Shown: positions 1-6,272 of the stretch, piece after piece
Layout: each line of letters starts with the position of its first letter
Position numbering within the stretch: the stretch's first letter is position 1
Source: a virus
Virus record (IMG/VR): IMGVR_UViG_3300032607_000271
Coordinates: 1 to 31,196 of that record
DNA length: 31,196 bases
Strand: one strand, 5' to 3'
Notes under the pieces: model-generated
What the model was told of the DNA's origin: nothing
Database searches by the model: none
What the model saw: only the letters and a program-made list of their open reading frames with translations
Program-made: the position numbers and the translations under genes

Positions 1-127
1 AAAAGAAACAAACATAAGTTTAATATCAATATTTCATTCAATTAAAAATTACAAAGAAGTTTTAAAAAATAAATTTCAAAAAGATTATACTGATTATATA
101 GAAAACGATTATAATAACATTTATTAA
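1..127 (+). CDS. 3' fragment of sigma-like gene (duplicate of the right end)
   Basis: This is the C-terminal part, about 42 codons ending in TAA at 125-127, of the sigma-70-like gene that is complete at 30640-31182. It appears here only because of the terminal repeat. On the circular map it is not a separate gene. The next gene starts 12 bases after this stop, so the sigma-like gene and the small genes from 140 onward are contiguous. Confidence 0.9.
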   Translation, partial: KETNISLISIFHSIKNYKEVLKNKFQKDYTDYIENDYNNIY

Positions 128-141
128 AAACAAAAAAAAAT
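1..141. repeat. Left copy of exact 141-bp terminal repeat
   Basis: Bases 1-141 are identical to 31056-31196, from the AAAAGAAACA start to the A-run followed by T. The repeat cuts through the 3' end of the sigma-like gene, which is complete at the right end, and continues into the next gene. This is what an assembler leaves when it closes a circular or circularly permuted molecule; 141 is also a common largest k-mer size. I infer a circular map of 31,055 bp. A true short terminal repeat on virion DNA cannot be excluded. Confidence 0.95.
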
Positions 142-307
142 GGAAACATTAGTAACACACGAAATTGAAAGAAAAAAAGATGGTTCAAGAATTGTTAGAA
201 ATTTCTTTTTTAATAATGACAAAACAAATTGGATGGTAAAAGCACAGTCTTATTTTACTAAACACGAAAAAAAAATAGCAAAGTTAAATTATAAAAACAA
301 TAAATAA
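140..307 (+). CDS. Small basic protein, 55 aa, unknown function
   Basis: ATG at 140-142 follows an A-rich leader 12 bases after the sigma-like gene stop; TAA is at 305-307. The protein is rich in Lys, Arg and Asn (ERKKDGSRIVRNFFFNND near residues 10-27, a Lys-rich C-terminus). No membrane segment or metal motif is visible. The next gene begins one base after the stop, so it sits in a tight operon running across the circle junction. I do not recognise the family. The gene is supported by exact packing between neighbours and by the typical AAAAAA-ATG start context. Confidence 0.6.
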   Translation: METLVTHEIERKKDGSRIVRNFFFNNDKTNWMVKAQSYFTKHEKKIAKLNYKNNK

Positions 308-308
308 A

Positions 309-461
309 ATGGAAGAAAAAAATGCAATTGCAGTATTAATTCAAGTTGCTAATTTAGCACAATTAAAAGGAATTTTAAGTTTACAAGATGCTGAAATAGT
401 TTTAGCAGCAGTTAGGGTATTAACTCCAAAAGAAGAAGAAAATGGGACGTCCGAAGAGTAA
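309..461 (+). CDS. Small protein, 50 aa, unknown function
   Basis: ATG at 309 lies one base after the previous stop; TAA at 459-461 overlaps the following gene by 20 bases. The N-terminal two thirds is predicted helical (AIAVLIQVANLAQLKG, then LQDAEIVLAAVRVL), with an acidic tail (KEEENGTSEE). The helical pattern would suit a small dimerising or adaptor protein, but that is inference. The overlap with the well-supported gene at 442 suggests translational coupling. No family recognised. Confidence 0.6.
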   Translation: MEEKNAIAVLIQVANLAQLKGILSLQDAEIVLAAVRVLTPKEEENGTSEE

Positions 462-813
462 AGGATTAGGTGATACAATTGAAAAAATCACGGAAGCAAC
501 AGGTATTAAAAAAGTAGTTGAAATGTTTAGCGAAGCAACTGGAATTGATTGCGGTTGTGATAAAAGAAAAGAAACATTAAATCAATTATTTCCTTATAAC
601 AGAAATATTAATTGTTTAAATGAAACTGATTATAATACTTTAAAAAAATATATGGAATCAAAACAAAGTACTTTGAATCCTGAAGAACAAAAAGAAGTAT
701 CTAATATTTATTTTAATGTTTTTAATTATCGTTTACAGATTAGTTCTTGCGGAAGTTGCTGGGCTGGAAAATTAGACGAATTAAGAAAAGTTTACAACGA
801 ATACAAAGTATAA
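442..813 (+). CDS. Cys-containing conserved phage protein, 123 aa
   Basis: The protein starts with a basic stretch (MGRPKSKGLGD), followed by two similar segments, EKITEATGIKK and EMFSEATGIDCGCDKRKE, in which ATGI is repeated. Cys37 and Cys39 form a CGC motif, and the C-terminus has a second Cys pair in SSCGSCWAG before a charged helix. I recall this CGCDxRK type of protein from several Flavobacteriia phages, always without a known function. The paired Cys motifs could bind a metal, but no His/Cys spacing of a classic zinc finger is visible. It overlaps the gene before it by 20 bases and is followed 2 bases later by the next start. Confidence 0.8.
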   Translation: MGRPKSKGLGDTIEKITEATGIKKVVEMFSEATGIDCGCDKRKETLNQLFPYNRNINCLNETDYNTLKKYMESKQSTLNPEEQKEVSNIYFNVFNYRLQISSCGSCWAGKLDELRKVYNEYKV

Positions 814-815
814 CT

Positions 816-1172
816 ATGGAAAATAATAGCATTCAACAGGAGTATCTAAAATCAGTTATATTAAGTCAATTGTTATTAGAATCAAACGAAAGTTTATTTT
901 TTACAAAACAATATAAGCAAAATATTAAACATAAAATAAATAGTTTAAATAAAGATTTAGAAGGTATTGTAGAAAATGAATTTAAAATTATTTATAATAC
1001 AGATTCAGAAACTACAACTAATATATTGAGAAGTATTGAGGAAATAGTAGGCAAATTGCAAACAAGTTCTTTAGATGAATTAGTTTTTATTAATGCAGTA
1101 ATTGACAAATATAAAGAAAATAAAGAATGGTTTACAGAATACGGTGAAACTGAATTTTTAAAACTAAATTAA
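816..1172 (+). CDS. Hypothetical helical protein, 118 aa
   Basis: The reading frame is open from 747, but the ATG at 816, two bases after the preceding stop, fits the packing of the operon and avoids a 67-base overlap. The product is mostly helical and charged (KHKINSLNKDLEGIVENEFK in the middle, LRSIEEIVGKLQ later), with a hydrophobic N-terminal helix after MENNSIQQ. There is no signal peptide or catalytic motif that I can see. Function unknown; context is the early small-gene operon downstream of the sigma-like gene. Confidence 0.7.
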   Translation: MENNSIQQEYLKSVILSQLLLESNESLFFTKQYKQNIKHKINSLNKDLEGIVENEFKIIYNTDSETTTNILRSIEEIVGKLQTSSLDELVFINAVIDKYKENKEWFTEYGETEFLKLN

Positions 1173-1174
1173 TT

Positions 1175-1228
1175 ATGACAAATTTTTTATTATTTTGTAT
1201 TTTAATCGTATTAATATTAAAAGACTAA
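1175..1228 (+). CDS. Possible 17-aa membrane micropeptide
   Basis: A minimal frame MTNFLLFCILIVLILKD fits exactly between the stop at 1172 and the ATG at 1229, with 2 and 0 bases to spare. It would be a single hydrophobic helix. The exact fit is the only evidence besides the hydrophobic pattern; at this length a chance ORF is quite possible in such AT-rich DNA. Confidence 0.3.
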   Translation: MTNFLLFCILIVLILKD

Positions 1229-1489
1229 ATGGCTAAAAAACAATCTGAACAATATTCGCCAAAAGAAGAAGAACTTAAATCAATGCGGATTTGTTGGAAA
1301 AATGATTTAGCTTATGTAGTGCAGCCTGTTAAAGATTCAAATAAATATACAGTAGTTAAATTTAAGTTGTCAAATATTATAGAAGTGCATACATTTAGAG
1401 AAAATAAAATTGACGTACAATTTACTGAATACGAAGCATCAAAAAAAGTTATGGAATTATATAGTTTACATTCAAAAAGATTTAAATGA
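1229..1489 (+). CDS. Hypothetical protein, 86 aa
   Basis: The protein has a hydrophilic, charged N-terminus (MAKKQSEQYSPKEEELKS) followed by a predicted beta-rich segment (LAYVVQPVKDSNKYTVVKFKL, then IIEVHTFRENKIDVQFTEYEA) and a short C-terminal helix. The pattern suggests a small beta-sheet domain; no recognised motif. It overlaps the next gene by four bases (ATGA), so the two are probably translationally coupled. Confidence 0.7.
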   Translation: MAKKQSEQYSPKEEELKSMRICWKNDLAYVVQPVKDSNKYTVVKFKLSNIIEVHTFRENKIDVQFTEYEASKKVMELYSLHSKRFK

Positions 1490-1713
1490 AAGATACAATA
1501 GTAGAAGCAGTAATAGAGCAATTTAAACAACGTTCTAACGTAGGAATAAATAAATACGGTGTTACACTTGATAGAGAGGATTTAAGTACTTTAGAATGGT
1601 TAAAACATCTTCAAGAAGAATTAATGGATGCAACATTATACATTGAAAAATTAAAATGTAAATTACATTTAATAGATATAATGAAATCAGATGAAGATTT
1701 AAAATTATATTAA
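1486..1713 (+). CDS. Small all-alpha protein, possible MazG/NTP-PPase relative, 75 aa
   Basis: The motif order is NKYGVTLDREDLSTLEWLKH (residues 22-41) followed by EELMDATLYIEKL (44-56). The E44-E45-x-x-D48 pair on a helix, preceded by a KYG/LDR segment, resembles small phage proteins of the all-alpha NTP pyrophosphohydrolase (MazG-like) superfamily. Only one acidic helix is obvious, so the protein may be half of a dimeric active site or a non-enzymatic relative. It shares ATGA with the preceding gene and is the last gene before a terminator. A better MazG candidate is at 6269. Confidence 0.7.
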   Translation: MKDTIVEAVIEQFKQRSNVGINKYGVTLDREDLSTLEWLKHLQEELMDATLYIEKLKCKLHLIDIMKSDEDLKLY

Positions 1714-1718
1714 AAATT

Positions 1719-1746
1719 AAAGCTACCTTAAAAAGTAGCTTTTTTT
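1719..1746 (+). terminator. Intrinsic terminator closing the first early operon
   Basis: AGCTAC (1721-1726) pairs with GTAGCT (1735-1740) around an 8-base loop; two flanking A/T pairs extend the stem to 8 bp, and six T residues follow at 1741-1746. It lies right after the stop at 1713 and just before the promoter at 1751-1811, so it separates two transcription units. Confidence 0.85.
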
Positions 1747-1750
1747 ATAT

Positions 1751-1811
1751 GTTAAAGTTTTGTTAAAATTTATGGTTATAGTTTTTAATGTTAATAAATG
1801 TTATATATTTG
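1751..1811 (+). promoter_or_regulatory. Early promoter A with tandem GTTAAA element
   Basis: TATATTTG at 1804-1811 matches the Bacteroidetes -7 consensus TAnnTTTG. Two GTTAAA boxes begin at 1751 and 1762, 11 bases apart, and the first lies exactly 53 bases upstream of TATATTTG. The same arrangement recurs at 8313-8373 and 27672-27732. A typical -33 TTG is not evident at the expected distance, which suggests that the upstream boxes matter. The transcript would begin near 1816, so the gene at 1842 must use that ATG rather than the in-frame ATG at 1788. Confidence 0.85.
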
Positions 1812-1841
1812 CACTCAACAAACAACAAACAATTAAAAGAT

Positions 1842-1985
1842 ATGGAAACTGCAACTAAAGAAAAAATGAGAGAAATTTTAAAATCAAAAGGTTATACGGT
1901 ATCAGTTGATTCTAGAGTATGGGTGTTATCTTATTTAGGAACTTGGCAAGAAGTAAGGACGTTGGATCAAGCAAATAAATATTAA
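1842..1985 (+). CDS. Small hypothetical protein, 47 aa
   Basis: The frame is open from 1788, but the promoter -7 box lies at 1804-1811, so the start at 1842 is chosen. It follows an early leader of the type CAACAAACAACAAACAA. The product begins METATKEKMREILKSKGY (helix), then short predicted strands (YTVSVDSRVWVLSYLGTWQEV). Trp and Tyr are frequent for its size. It is the first gene after early promoter A and so is probably made very early. Function unknown. Confidence 0.65.
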   Translation: METATKEKMREILKSKGYTVSVDSRVWVLSYLGTWQEVRTLDQANKY

Positions 1986-2002
1986 AAATAAAAAATTAAA
2001 TT

Positions 2003-2212
2003 ATGACAACTGCAAAAGATTTAAAAAAAGGTTCAATAGTAGAAATAAGATTGAATTTATCAATGGAATTAATTAACCAACCTGTAAGAGTTGAAATAGA
2101 CAGAACGACAGATAAATTTTTATGGTTTAAAAACAATTATTTACAAAGAATAGGTAGGACAACTTTTGATACTTGTATTGAATATTTTGAATATAAAATA
2201 ATAACAATTTAA
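2003..2212 (+). CDS. Hypothetical small beta-rich protein, 69 aa
   Basis: After MTTAKDLKKGSIVEIRL the sequence alternates predicted strands (PVRVEIDRTTDKFLWFKNN, TTFDTCIEYFEYKIITI). The opening KKGSIVEIR resembles small SH3-like or beta-barrel phage proteins and is similar in style to the protein at 27756, which also follows an early promoter. No catalytic residues are seen. Second gene of the promoter A operon, 17 bases after the previous stop. Confidence 0.65.
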   Translation: MTTAKDLKKGSIVEIRLNLSMELINQPVRVEIDRTTDKFLWFKNNYLQRIGRTTFDTCIEYFEYKIITI

Positions 2213-2224
2213 AAACTAAACAAA

Positions 2225-2434
2225 ATGACAAAATTAGAAATTTTATTCAAATTAGAAAACTGCATTGCATTAATTAGTAATACAGAAAATGTATATGTTA
2301 GAAAGCAATTAGAATCAATTACAGACGATTTAAAAGACCAATGGGATAAAGAAGATATTTATATGCAAGAAATAAAAAACGTTCTTAATCACGAAGAAAC
2401 AATGAATAATTTAAACAATATAAGAATAAGATAA
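2225..2434 (+). CDS. Hypothetical helical protein, 69 aa
   Basis: Start ATG follows an A-rich leader 12 bases after the previous stop. The protein is helical and charged throughout (LEILFKLENCIALISNTENVYV, then KQLESITDDLKDQWDKEDIY), consistent with a small helical bundle. The stop overlaps the next start as TAATG. No family recognised. Confidence 0.65.
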   Translation: MTKLEILFKLENCIALISNTENVYVRKQLESITDDLKDQWDKEDIYMQEIKNVLNHEETMNNLNNIRIR

Positions 2435-2637
2435 TGAACGAAGCAGCATTAATAAAAATACAATCTAAAGTAATAGGGTTAGATAGACATTTACACGAAT
2501 GTATAAAAGATTTGTTAAAAGGAAATGGTTTAATAAGTGATGAACATTTAACTATTATGATTAATAGTATAGAGCGTGAATTAGCTATTTACAATCATAT
2601 TTTAAAATTATTAATATATAATCAAAACGTTAACTAA
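2434..2637 (+). CDS. Hypothetical helical protein, 67 aa
   Basis: The start ATG shares its A with the previous stop codon (TAATG), and its own stop shares an A with the exonuclease start at 2637, so the three genes are coupled. The sequence is predicted helical (ALIKIQSKVIGLDRHLHECI, SIERELAIYNHILKLLIYN). Its position directly before the exonuclease is the only hint to a role. Confidence 0.65.
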   Translation: MNEAALIKIQSKVIGLDRHLHECIKDLLKGNGLISDEHLTIMINSIERELAIYNHILKLLIYNQNVN

Positions 2638-3350
2638 TGGTACTATTATTTGATGCAGATAGCTTGATTTATGCAAGTTGTTTAAGAAGAAAAGAAAACG
2701 AATTTGACGACAAATATTATACTAATATTCAAGATTCTATTCATAAGTTTGACGAAGGATTTATGTCTATAATAAATAAGTTAGAAGAAACTTATGAGAT
2801 AGATAAAGTTTTAGTATTTTCAGGTAGTAAAGGTAATTTTAGAAAATACATTTCTCCTAAGTATAAAGCTAATAGAATTGGATTGGAGTTACCTCCATTA
2901 TTAAATGATATGCATAAGTTCGTAAAAGAAAGTTATGATTCAATAGTTGGACACGGAGTAGAAACGGATGATATGGTGGCTAGATATTGGTATAATTTAT
3001 CTAAAAAACACGGTCGTGATAACGTTATGATTATATCTATCGACAAAGATTATAAGCAGTTTCCAGCATTGATTTATAATTACCACTTTAGTCATAAAGA
3101 AGTATATGACATATCAGAAGAACAGGCAATGTATAACTTTTATGAGCAAATGATTACTGGAGATACAGCAGATAATGTTCAGTACTGTAAAGGTTATGGA
3201 AAAGCATATGCAAAGAAGTTATTTAAAGACTGTAACACTCGTTATAAGTACACTAAAAGAACGTACGGGTTATTTAGAGAATTACATAAAGGAAAAGCAA
3301 AACAACGCTACATAGAGTGCTATAATTTATTAAAATTAAGAACTAATTAA
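2637..3350 (+). CDS. 5'-3' exonuclease / flap endonuclease (PIN-like fold)
   Basis: The 237-residue protein carries the acidic metal-binding set of the FEN/T5 D15/T7 gp6 family: D6 and D8 in LFDADSLIY, E109-D111-D112 in VETDDMVA, D136 and D138 in SIDKDYKQ, and D176/D179 in TGDTADN. The last is followed by the helix-hairpin-helix-like segment CKGYGKAYAKKLF (184-196) that holds duplex DNA. By family, it degrades DNA from 5' ends and removes flaps or RNA primers, and can supply 3' overhangs for the annealing protein Erf (28326). Length fits the phage branch of the family. Start shares TAATG with the previous gene. Confidence 0.9.
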   Translation: MVLLFDADSLIYASCLRRKENEFDDKYYTNIQDSIHKFDEGFMSIINKLEETYEIDKVLVFSGSKGNFRKYISPKYKANRIGLELPPLLNDMHKFVKESYDSIVGHGVETDDMVARYWYNLSKKHGRDNVMIISIDKDYKQFPALIYNYHFSHKEVYDISEEQAMYNFYEQMITGDTADNVQYCKGYGKAYAKKLFKDCNTRYKYTKRTYGLFRELHKGKAKQRYIECYNLLKLRTN

Positions 3351-3351
3351 A

Positions 3352-3468
3352 ATGGAAAAAGAAATTAAAAGACTTGAAGAGGAATTAAAAAAACTTGCTA
3401 ATGTTGTTTATGATTTAAAGCAAACTGTTATAATTATAAAATCAGAAATAAAGTTAAATAAATGTTAA
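3352..3468 (+). CDS. Small coiled-coil peptide, 38 aa
   Basis: The frame starts one base after the exonuclease stop and reads MEKEIKRLEEELKKLANVVY followed by DLKQTVIIIKSEIKLNKC. Leu, Ile and Val occur at heptad-like spacing (L8, L12, L15, V19, L22, V26), so a dimeric coiled coil is likely. The end of the gene overlaps the upstream box of the promoter at 3453-3503. Function unknown; short, but the tight packing supports it. Confidence 0.5.
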   Translation: MEKEIKRLEEELKKLANVVYDLKQTVIIIKSEIKLNKC

Positions 3469-3503
3469 TTACTTTTTTTATAAGTAATAAAATAATATAT
3501 TTG
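3453..3503 (+). promoter_or_regulatory. Putative early promoter with shorter spacing
   Basis: TATATTTG at 3496-3503 matches TAnnTTTG and is followed by the usual early leader (CTCAACAATTAAAAACAAAC) before the ATG at 3527. GTTAAA at 3453 and GTTAAT at 3464 are 11 bases apart, as in promoters A-C, but the first box is 43 rather than 53 bases from the -7 box, one helical turn closer. The upstream boxes lie within the preceding gene. Less certain than A-C because GTTAA is common in this DNA. Confidence 0.65.
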
Positions 3504-3526
3504 CTCAACAATTAAAAACAAACAAT

Positions 3527-3748
3527 ATGAAATTCGAGGCAATAGGTTATTCAAAAGATTTTTACAATTCAGAAAAGAAATACATTGGTTCTTTAAAGTG
3601 TGAATTGGATAGAGAGGTGTATGGTTATTTAGGTAGAAAAAAAGAAATATTACAAGAGGATATTATATTAAGAAAAAAGAAAATTAAAAAAGGCACATTA
3701 GTATTAACAGAAGTCTTTCCTTTATGCGGAAGAATAATAAAAGAATAA
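3527..3748 (+). CDS. Hypothetical protein, 73 aa
   Basis: First gene after the promoter at 3453-3503. The N-terminal part is predicted beta (MKFEAIGYSKDFYNSEKKYI, GSLKCELDREVYGYL), then a basic helix RKKEILQEDIILRKKKIKKG, then strands (TLVLTEVFPLCGRIIKE). The Lys-rich middle could contact nucleic acid, but this is inference. It ends one base before the start of the next gene, which is the partner of the glycosyltransferase, so it belongs to the same operon. No family recognised. Confidence 0.65.
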   Translation: MKFEAIGYSKDFYNSEKKYIGSLKCELDREVYGYLGRKKEILQEDIILRKKKIKKGTLVLTEVFPLCGRIIKE

Positions 3749-3749
3749 T

Positions 3750-4148
3750 ATGAAACAGATAAATATGTTCGGAAACGAATTTCAAGAAGATGAAAACGAT
3801 AAAAAATACTCATCTAAAATAGAGGCTCCAATTTATGAGCCTAAGAATAAAAAGCCACACGTTTTGGAGTTGTATAATATGGCAAAGACAAATAGATTGA
3901 TACGTGAAATTATTCATTCAGAAGTAGAAGATTGCGAAAAAAGGTTCTTAATAGAAGCTGCTAAAAGACATACTGTTTTTAATTACGAAAACATAGCGGA
4001 TTATTATTCTCATTCTTCTAAAGAGATGCAAGAACTAATGGAGAAGTCAGCTTTAGTAATAATAGACTTTGAGAAAGCAATACAGTTAGGTTACGTTGTT
4101 TTATCTGAAGAAATAAAGTCACAATACTTAGAAGAATATGGAGAATAA
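3750..4148 (+). CDS. Conserved partner of the glycosyltransferase, 132 aa
   Basis: After a disordered acidic N-terminus (NMFGNEFQEDENDKK) comes KIEAPIYEPKNKKPHVLELY (23-42), then a helical domain ending NIADYYSHSSKEMQELMEKS and ALVIIDFEKAIQLGYVVLSE. I recall this arrangement from phage proteins encoded next to DNA-modification enzymes and ParB-like genes; the biochemical role is not known to me. It overlaps the glycosyltransferase by 11 bases, so the two products are likely made together. It could be a specificity or scaffolding factor of the modification system; that is inference. Confidence 0.7.
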   Translation: MKQINMFGNEFQEDENDKKYSSKIEAPIYEPKNKKPHVLELYNMAKTNRLIREIIHSEVEDCEKRFLIEAAKRHTVFNYENIADYYSHSSKEMQELMEKSALVIIDFEKAIQLGYVVLSEEIKSQYLEEYGE

Positions 4149-5022
4149 AGACTTCGCTGTTTTTATATTAACTAACGGCAGACCGAACAACATTAAAACT
4201 TTAAAATCATTAAAGACAAGTGGTTACACAGGTAAGATATACTTTATAGTAGATAACGAAGATAAAACAATACAAGAGCATATAGATAAGTTTGGATTAG
4301 AATTCGTTAAAGTATTCGACAAGAAGCATTGGGCTGATAAGATAGATGAGTGCGATAATTTTGACGAAAGAAGAACTACAACTCATGCAAGAAATGCATC
4401 TTTTAGTATAGCAGAAGAGATAGGCATTAAATACTTTATTCAGTTAGATGATGATTATACAGGATTTAGATATAGATGGGTTGATAATAAATACATAACA
4501 GATTTAACTAAGATAATACCTAAGAGCGGTAAAGTTAAAAACTTAGATAGATTCTTTGATATTCATTTAAACTTTTATAAGAAAACTAACTGTAAGAGTA
4601 TTGCTTTTGCTCAAGGTGGAGACTTTATTGGCGGAGAAGGTTGTGGATTAATAAGTAACTACAGAAGAAATTCAAGAAAGTGTATGAATTCTTTTATTTG
4701 TTCTACAGATAGACCTTTTGAATTTATAGGTTCTATGAACGAAGATGTTAACGCTTATGTTATCTTAGGAAGTAGAGGAGATTTATTCTTAACTTTACCT
4801 TACATAGGATTAGAACAGGCTCCAACTCAAGTTGCTTCTGGAGGAATTACGGACAAATACAAGAAGTACGGAACATACTGTAAGTCTTTTATGACTGTAA
4901 TGATACATCCAAGTTCAGTAAGAGTTGCAATGATGGGAAGTACAGTTAATAGATTACATCATAGAGTAAAATGGATTAGTACAACTCCGATGATAATAAA
5001 CGATAAACATAAAAAACAATAA
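4138..5022 (+). CDS. GT-A glycosyltransferase, TET-associated type (DNA modification candidate)
   Basis: The protein of 294 residues opens with a nucleotide-sugar-binding strand-loop, FAVFILTNGRP (6-16), continues with SGYTGKIYFIVDNEDKT (28-44), the conserved TTHARNASF (81-89), and the metal-binding DxD in IQLDDDY (D104-D106). Further conserved blocks are KSIAFAQGGDFIGGE, FICSTDRPFEF and NEDVNAY. This order matches the TAGT family described by Iyer and colleagues in phages with oxidised or otherwise modified bases. By family it would transfer a sugar to a hydroxylated base in phage DNA and so block restriction. No TET/JBP dioxygenase, DNA methyltransferase or hydroxymethylase is recognisable in the genome, so the acceptor is unclear. 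Confidence 0.85.
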   Translation: MENKDFAVFILTNGRPNNIKTLKSLKTSGYTGKIYFIVDNEDKTIQEHIDKFGLEFVKVFDKKHWADKIDECDNFDERRTTTHARNASFSIAEEIGIKYFIQLDDDYTGFRYRWVDNKYITDLTKIIPKSGKVKNLDRFFDIHLNFYKKTNCKSIAFAQGGDFIGGEGCGLISNYRRNSRKCMNSFICSTDRPFEFIGSMNEDVNAYVILGSRGDLFLTLPYIGLEQAPTQVASGGITDKYKKYGTYCKSFMTVMIHPSSVRVAMMGSTVNRLHHRVKWISTTPMIINDKHKKQ

Positions 5023-5023
5023 T

Positions 5024-5482
5024 ATGCAAACAAGAAAACAATTTAACAGCAAGTATCATAATAATGAATTCAATTATCTAATAAGCGAATTGACAGACAT
5101 TAAACGTTCGATAATAGATATTGATTGCGTAATATCTAAATTTAATTATAATACGTTTATGATAGACCATAAGAAGAATACAGATGAAACTTCTTTAAAC
5201 ACTTTAATGAATCTATCTAACTACGTAGACGTAGAATTAAATAATAAATCAAAGATACAATGCTTTATAGTTCGGTCGAATGTAAATACAGAAGTATGCG
5301 AGACACAAGATGGAATAACAATGATATATGAAATTAAGAACATAAACAACGTAGTTGATAAGAAGAACAAGACGGACTTTATAAAGGGAATATACAAAGC
5401 AACAAACGATAGTCAATTAAAACTATTCTTTCAACAAGAGACACATAACGAAATAAAAGAAAAACTAAGATTTGAATTTTAA
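5024..5482 (+). CDS. PD-(D/E)XK-like nuclease candidate, 152 aa
   Basis: The segment SIIDIDCVISKFNYNTFMID (29-48) followed by HKKN gives the spacing D34-x13-D48-H49-K50, compatible with the PD-(D/E)XK fold in which a beta-hairpin carries D and (D/E)xK. Later strands (KIQCFIVRSN, ITMIYEIKNI) fit the rest of such a fold. Small phage proteins of this kind include Holliday junction resolvases and recombination nucleases. The gene follows the glycosyltransferase by one base. The assignment rests on a single motif, so the alternative of a non-enzymatic protein remains open. Confidence 0.5.
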   Translation: MQTRKQFNSKYHNNEFNYLISELTDIKRSIIDIDCVISKFNYNTFMIDHKKNTDETSLNTLMNLSNYVDVELNNKSKIQCFIVRSNVNTEVCETQDGITMIYEIKNINNVVDKKNKTDFIKGIYKATNDSQLKLFFQQETHNEIKEKLRFEF

Positions 5483-5492
5483 AACAAAAAAA

Positions 5493-6032
5493 ATGGAAAT
5501 AACACAAAGATTAAAAGAAATAATATTAACAGAAACAAACGTTAATATTGAAGCAGTAACAAGAGCAAGAAATACGATAGAATTAAGAGCATTGTATTAC
5601 TACTTAATTAAAAAACTATACCCAAAAACAACCTTTATGGAAATAGCTGAATCAGTAGGTAAGAATCACGCTACAGTAATACACGCAATAAATAACTATA
5701 AAGTATATGAATCTTATAATAATGATTTAAAGCTATTAAAAGAAACAATTTTAAAAGAAATGGAAAAAGAATATATACACAAAACAAATGATAATAATAT
5801 ACTAAAAGAAACTATAAATAAAAAGAATAATCAAATAAATGATTTAAAACAAGAATTAGAAATAGTTAAAGAAAAATTAACTACATTTACAAAATCAGAA
5901 TACAATATTATAAATAAGCTAAATGAGCTTTTAATAAATATTAAAGATACAGAACTACACGATGTAATGATAATTAGATTGCAGGCTATGTACGATATGA
6001 ATATAAGAGTTTTAGAACACAATAAAAAATAA
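5493..6032 (+). CDS. DnaA domain IV-like protein with coiled coil
   Basis: The frame can be read from a TTG at 5472, but the ATG at 5493 after an A-rich leader is preferred (179 aa). Residues 20-72 resemble the C-terminal DNA-binding domain of DnaA: ARNTIELRALYYYLIKKLYP then FMEIAESVGKNHATVIHAIN, which matches the DnaA signature around GRDHTTV. There is no AAA+ ATPase. Residues 95-150 form a likely coiled coil (NKKNNQINDLKQELEIVKEK), so it probably dimerises. It may bind DnaA boxes to steer host replication to the phage, or displace DnaA from the host origin. Both roles are inference. Confidence 0.75.
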   Translation: MEITQRLKEIILTETNVNIEAVTRARNTIELRALYYYLIKKLYPKTTFMEIAESVGKNHATVIHAINNYKVYESYNNDLKLLKETILKEMEKEYIHKTNDNNILKETINKKNNQINDLKQELEIVKEKLTTFTKSEYNIINKLNELLINIKDTELHDVMIIRLQAMYDMNIRVLEHNKK

Positions 6033-6033
6033 A

Positions 6034-6183
6034 ATGGGAATATACATTAGAAAAAAAACAAAAGAAGAACACGCTGCTTATATGCGTGAATACAGGTCAA
6101 AAAATAAAGATAAAATAAAAGCTATTAATCATAAGTGGTGGGAAAACAATAAAGAATTTATTAAACTAAAAAAATCATTATGA
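6034..6183 (+). CDS. Small basic protein, 49 aa
   Basis: ATG one base after the previous stop; TGA at 6181-6183 overlaps the next start (ATGA). The protein is strongly basic: KKTKEEHAAYMREYRSKNKD followed by KIKAINHKWWENNKEFIKLK. The AAYMREYR-type helix resembles the basic linker helices found next to HNH domains in phage proteins, but no HNH residues are present. It may be a small DNA- or RNA-binding protein, or a remnant of an HNH gene. Confidence 0.55.
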   Translation: MGIYIRKKTKEEHAAYMREYRSKNKDKIKAINHKWWENNKEFIKLKKSL

Positions 6184-6272
6184 AATATATTATAATTTTG
6201 TTTTTGTATGAAATATTACGAAAAAATTTAATTGACTTTTATTATTATTTAATTGAAAAAATGCAGAAATGA
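6180..6272 (+). CDS. Small hydrophobic peptide, 30 aa
   Basis: Overlaps the previous gene as ATGA (start 6180) and the next one as ATGA (start 6269), so it fits exactly between two coupled genes. The sequence MKYIIILFLYEILRKN begins with a short hydrophobic helix, then LIDFYYYLIEKMQK. It may associate with the membrane. Evidence is the double ATGA coupling; function unknown. Confidence 0.45.
   Translation: MKYIIILFLYEILRKNLIDFYYYLIEKMQK

Noticed and set aside
6180-6272. Hydrophobic 30-residue peptide as a second holin
   Set aside because: It sits in an early/middle operon next to MazG, far from the lysis cassette, and its hydrophobic segment is too short for a confident membrane-spanning holin.
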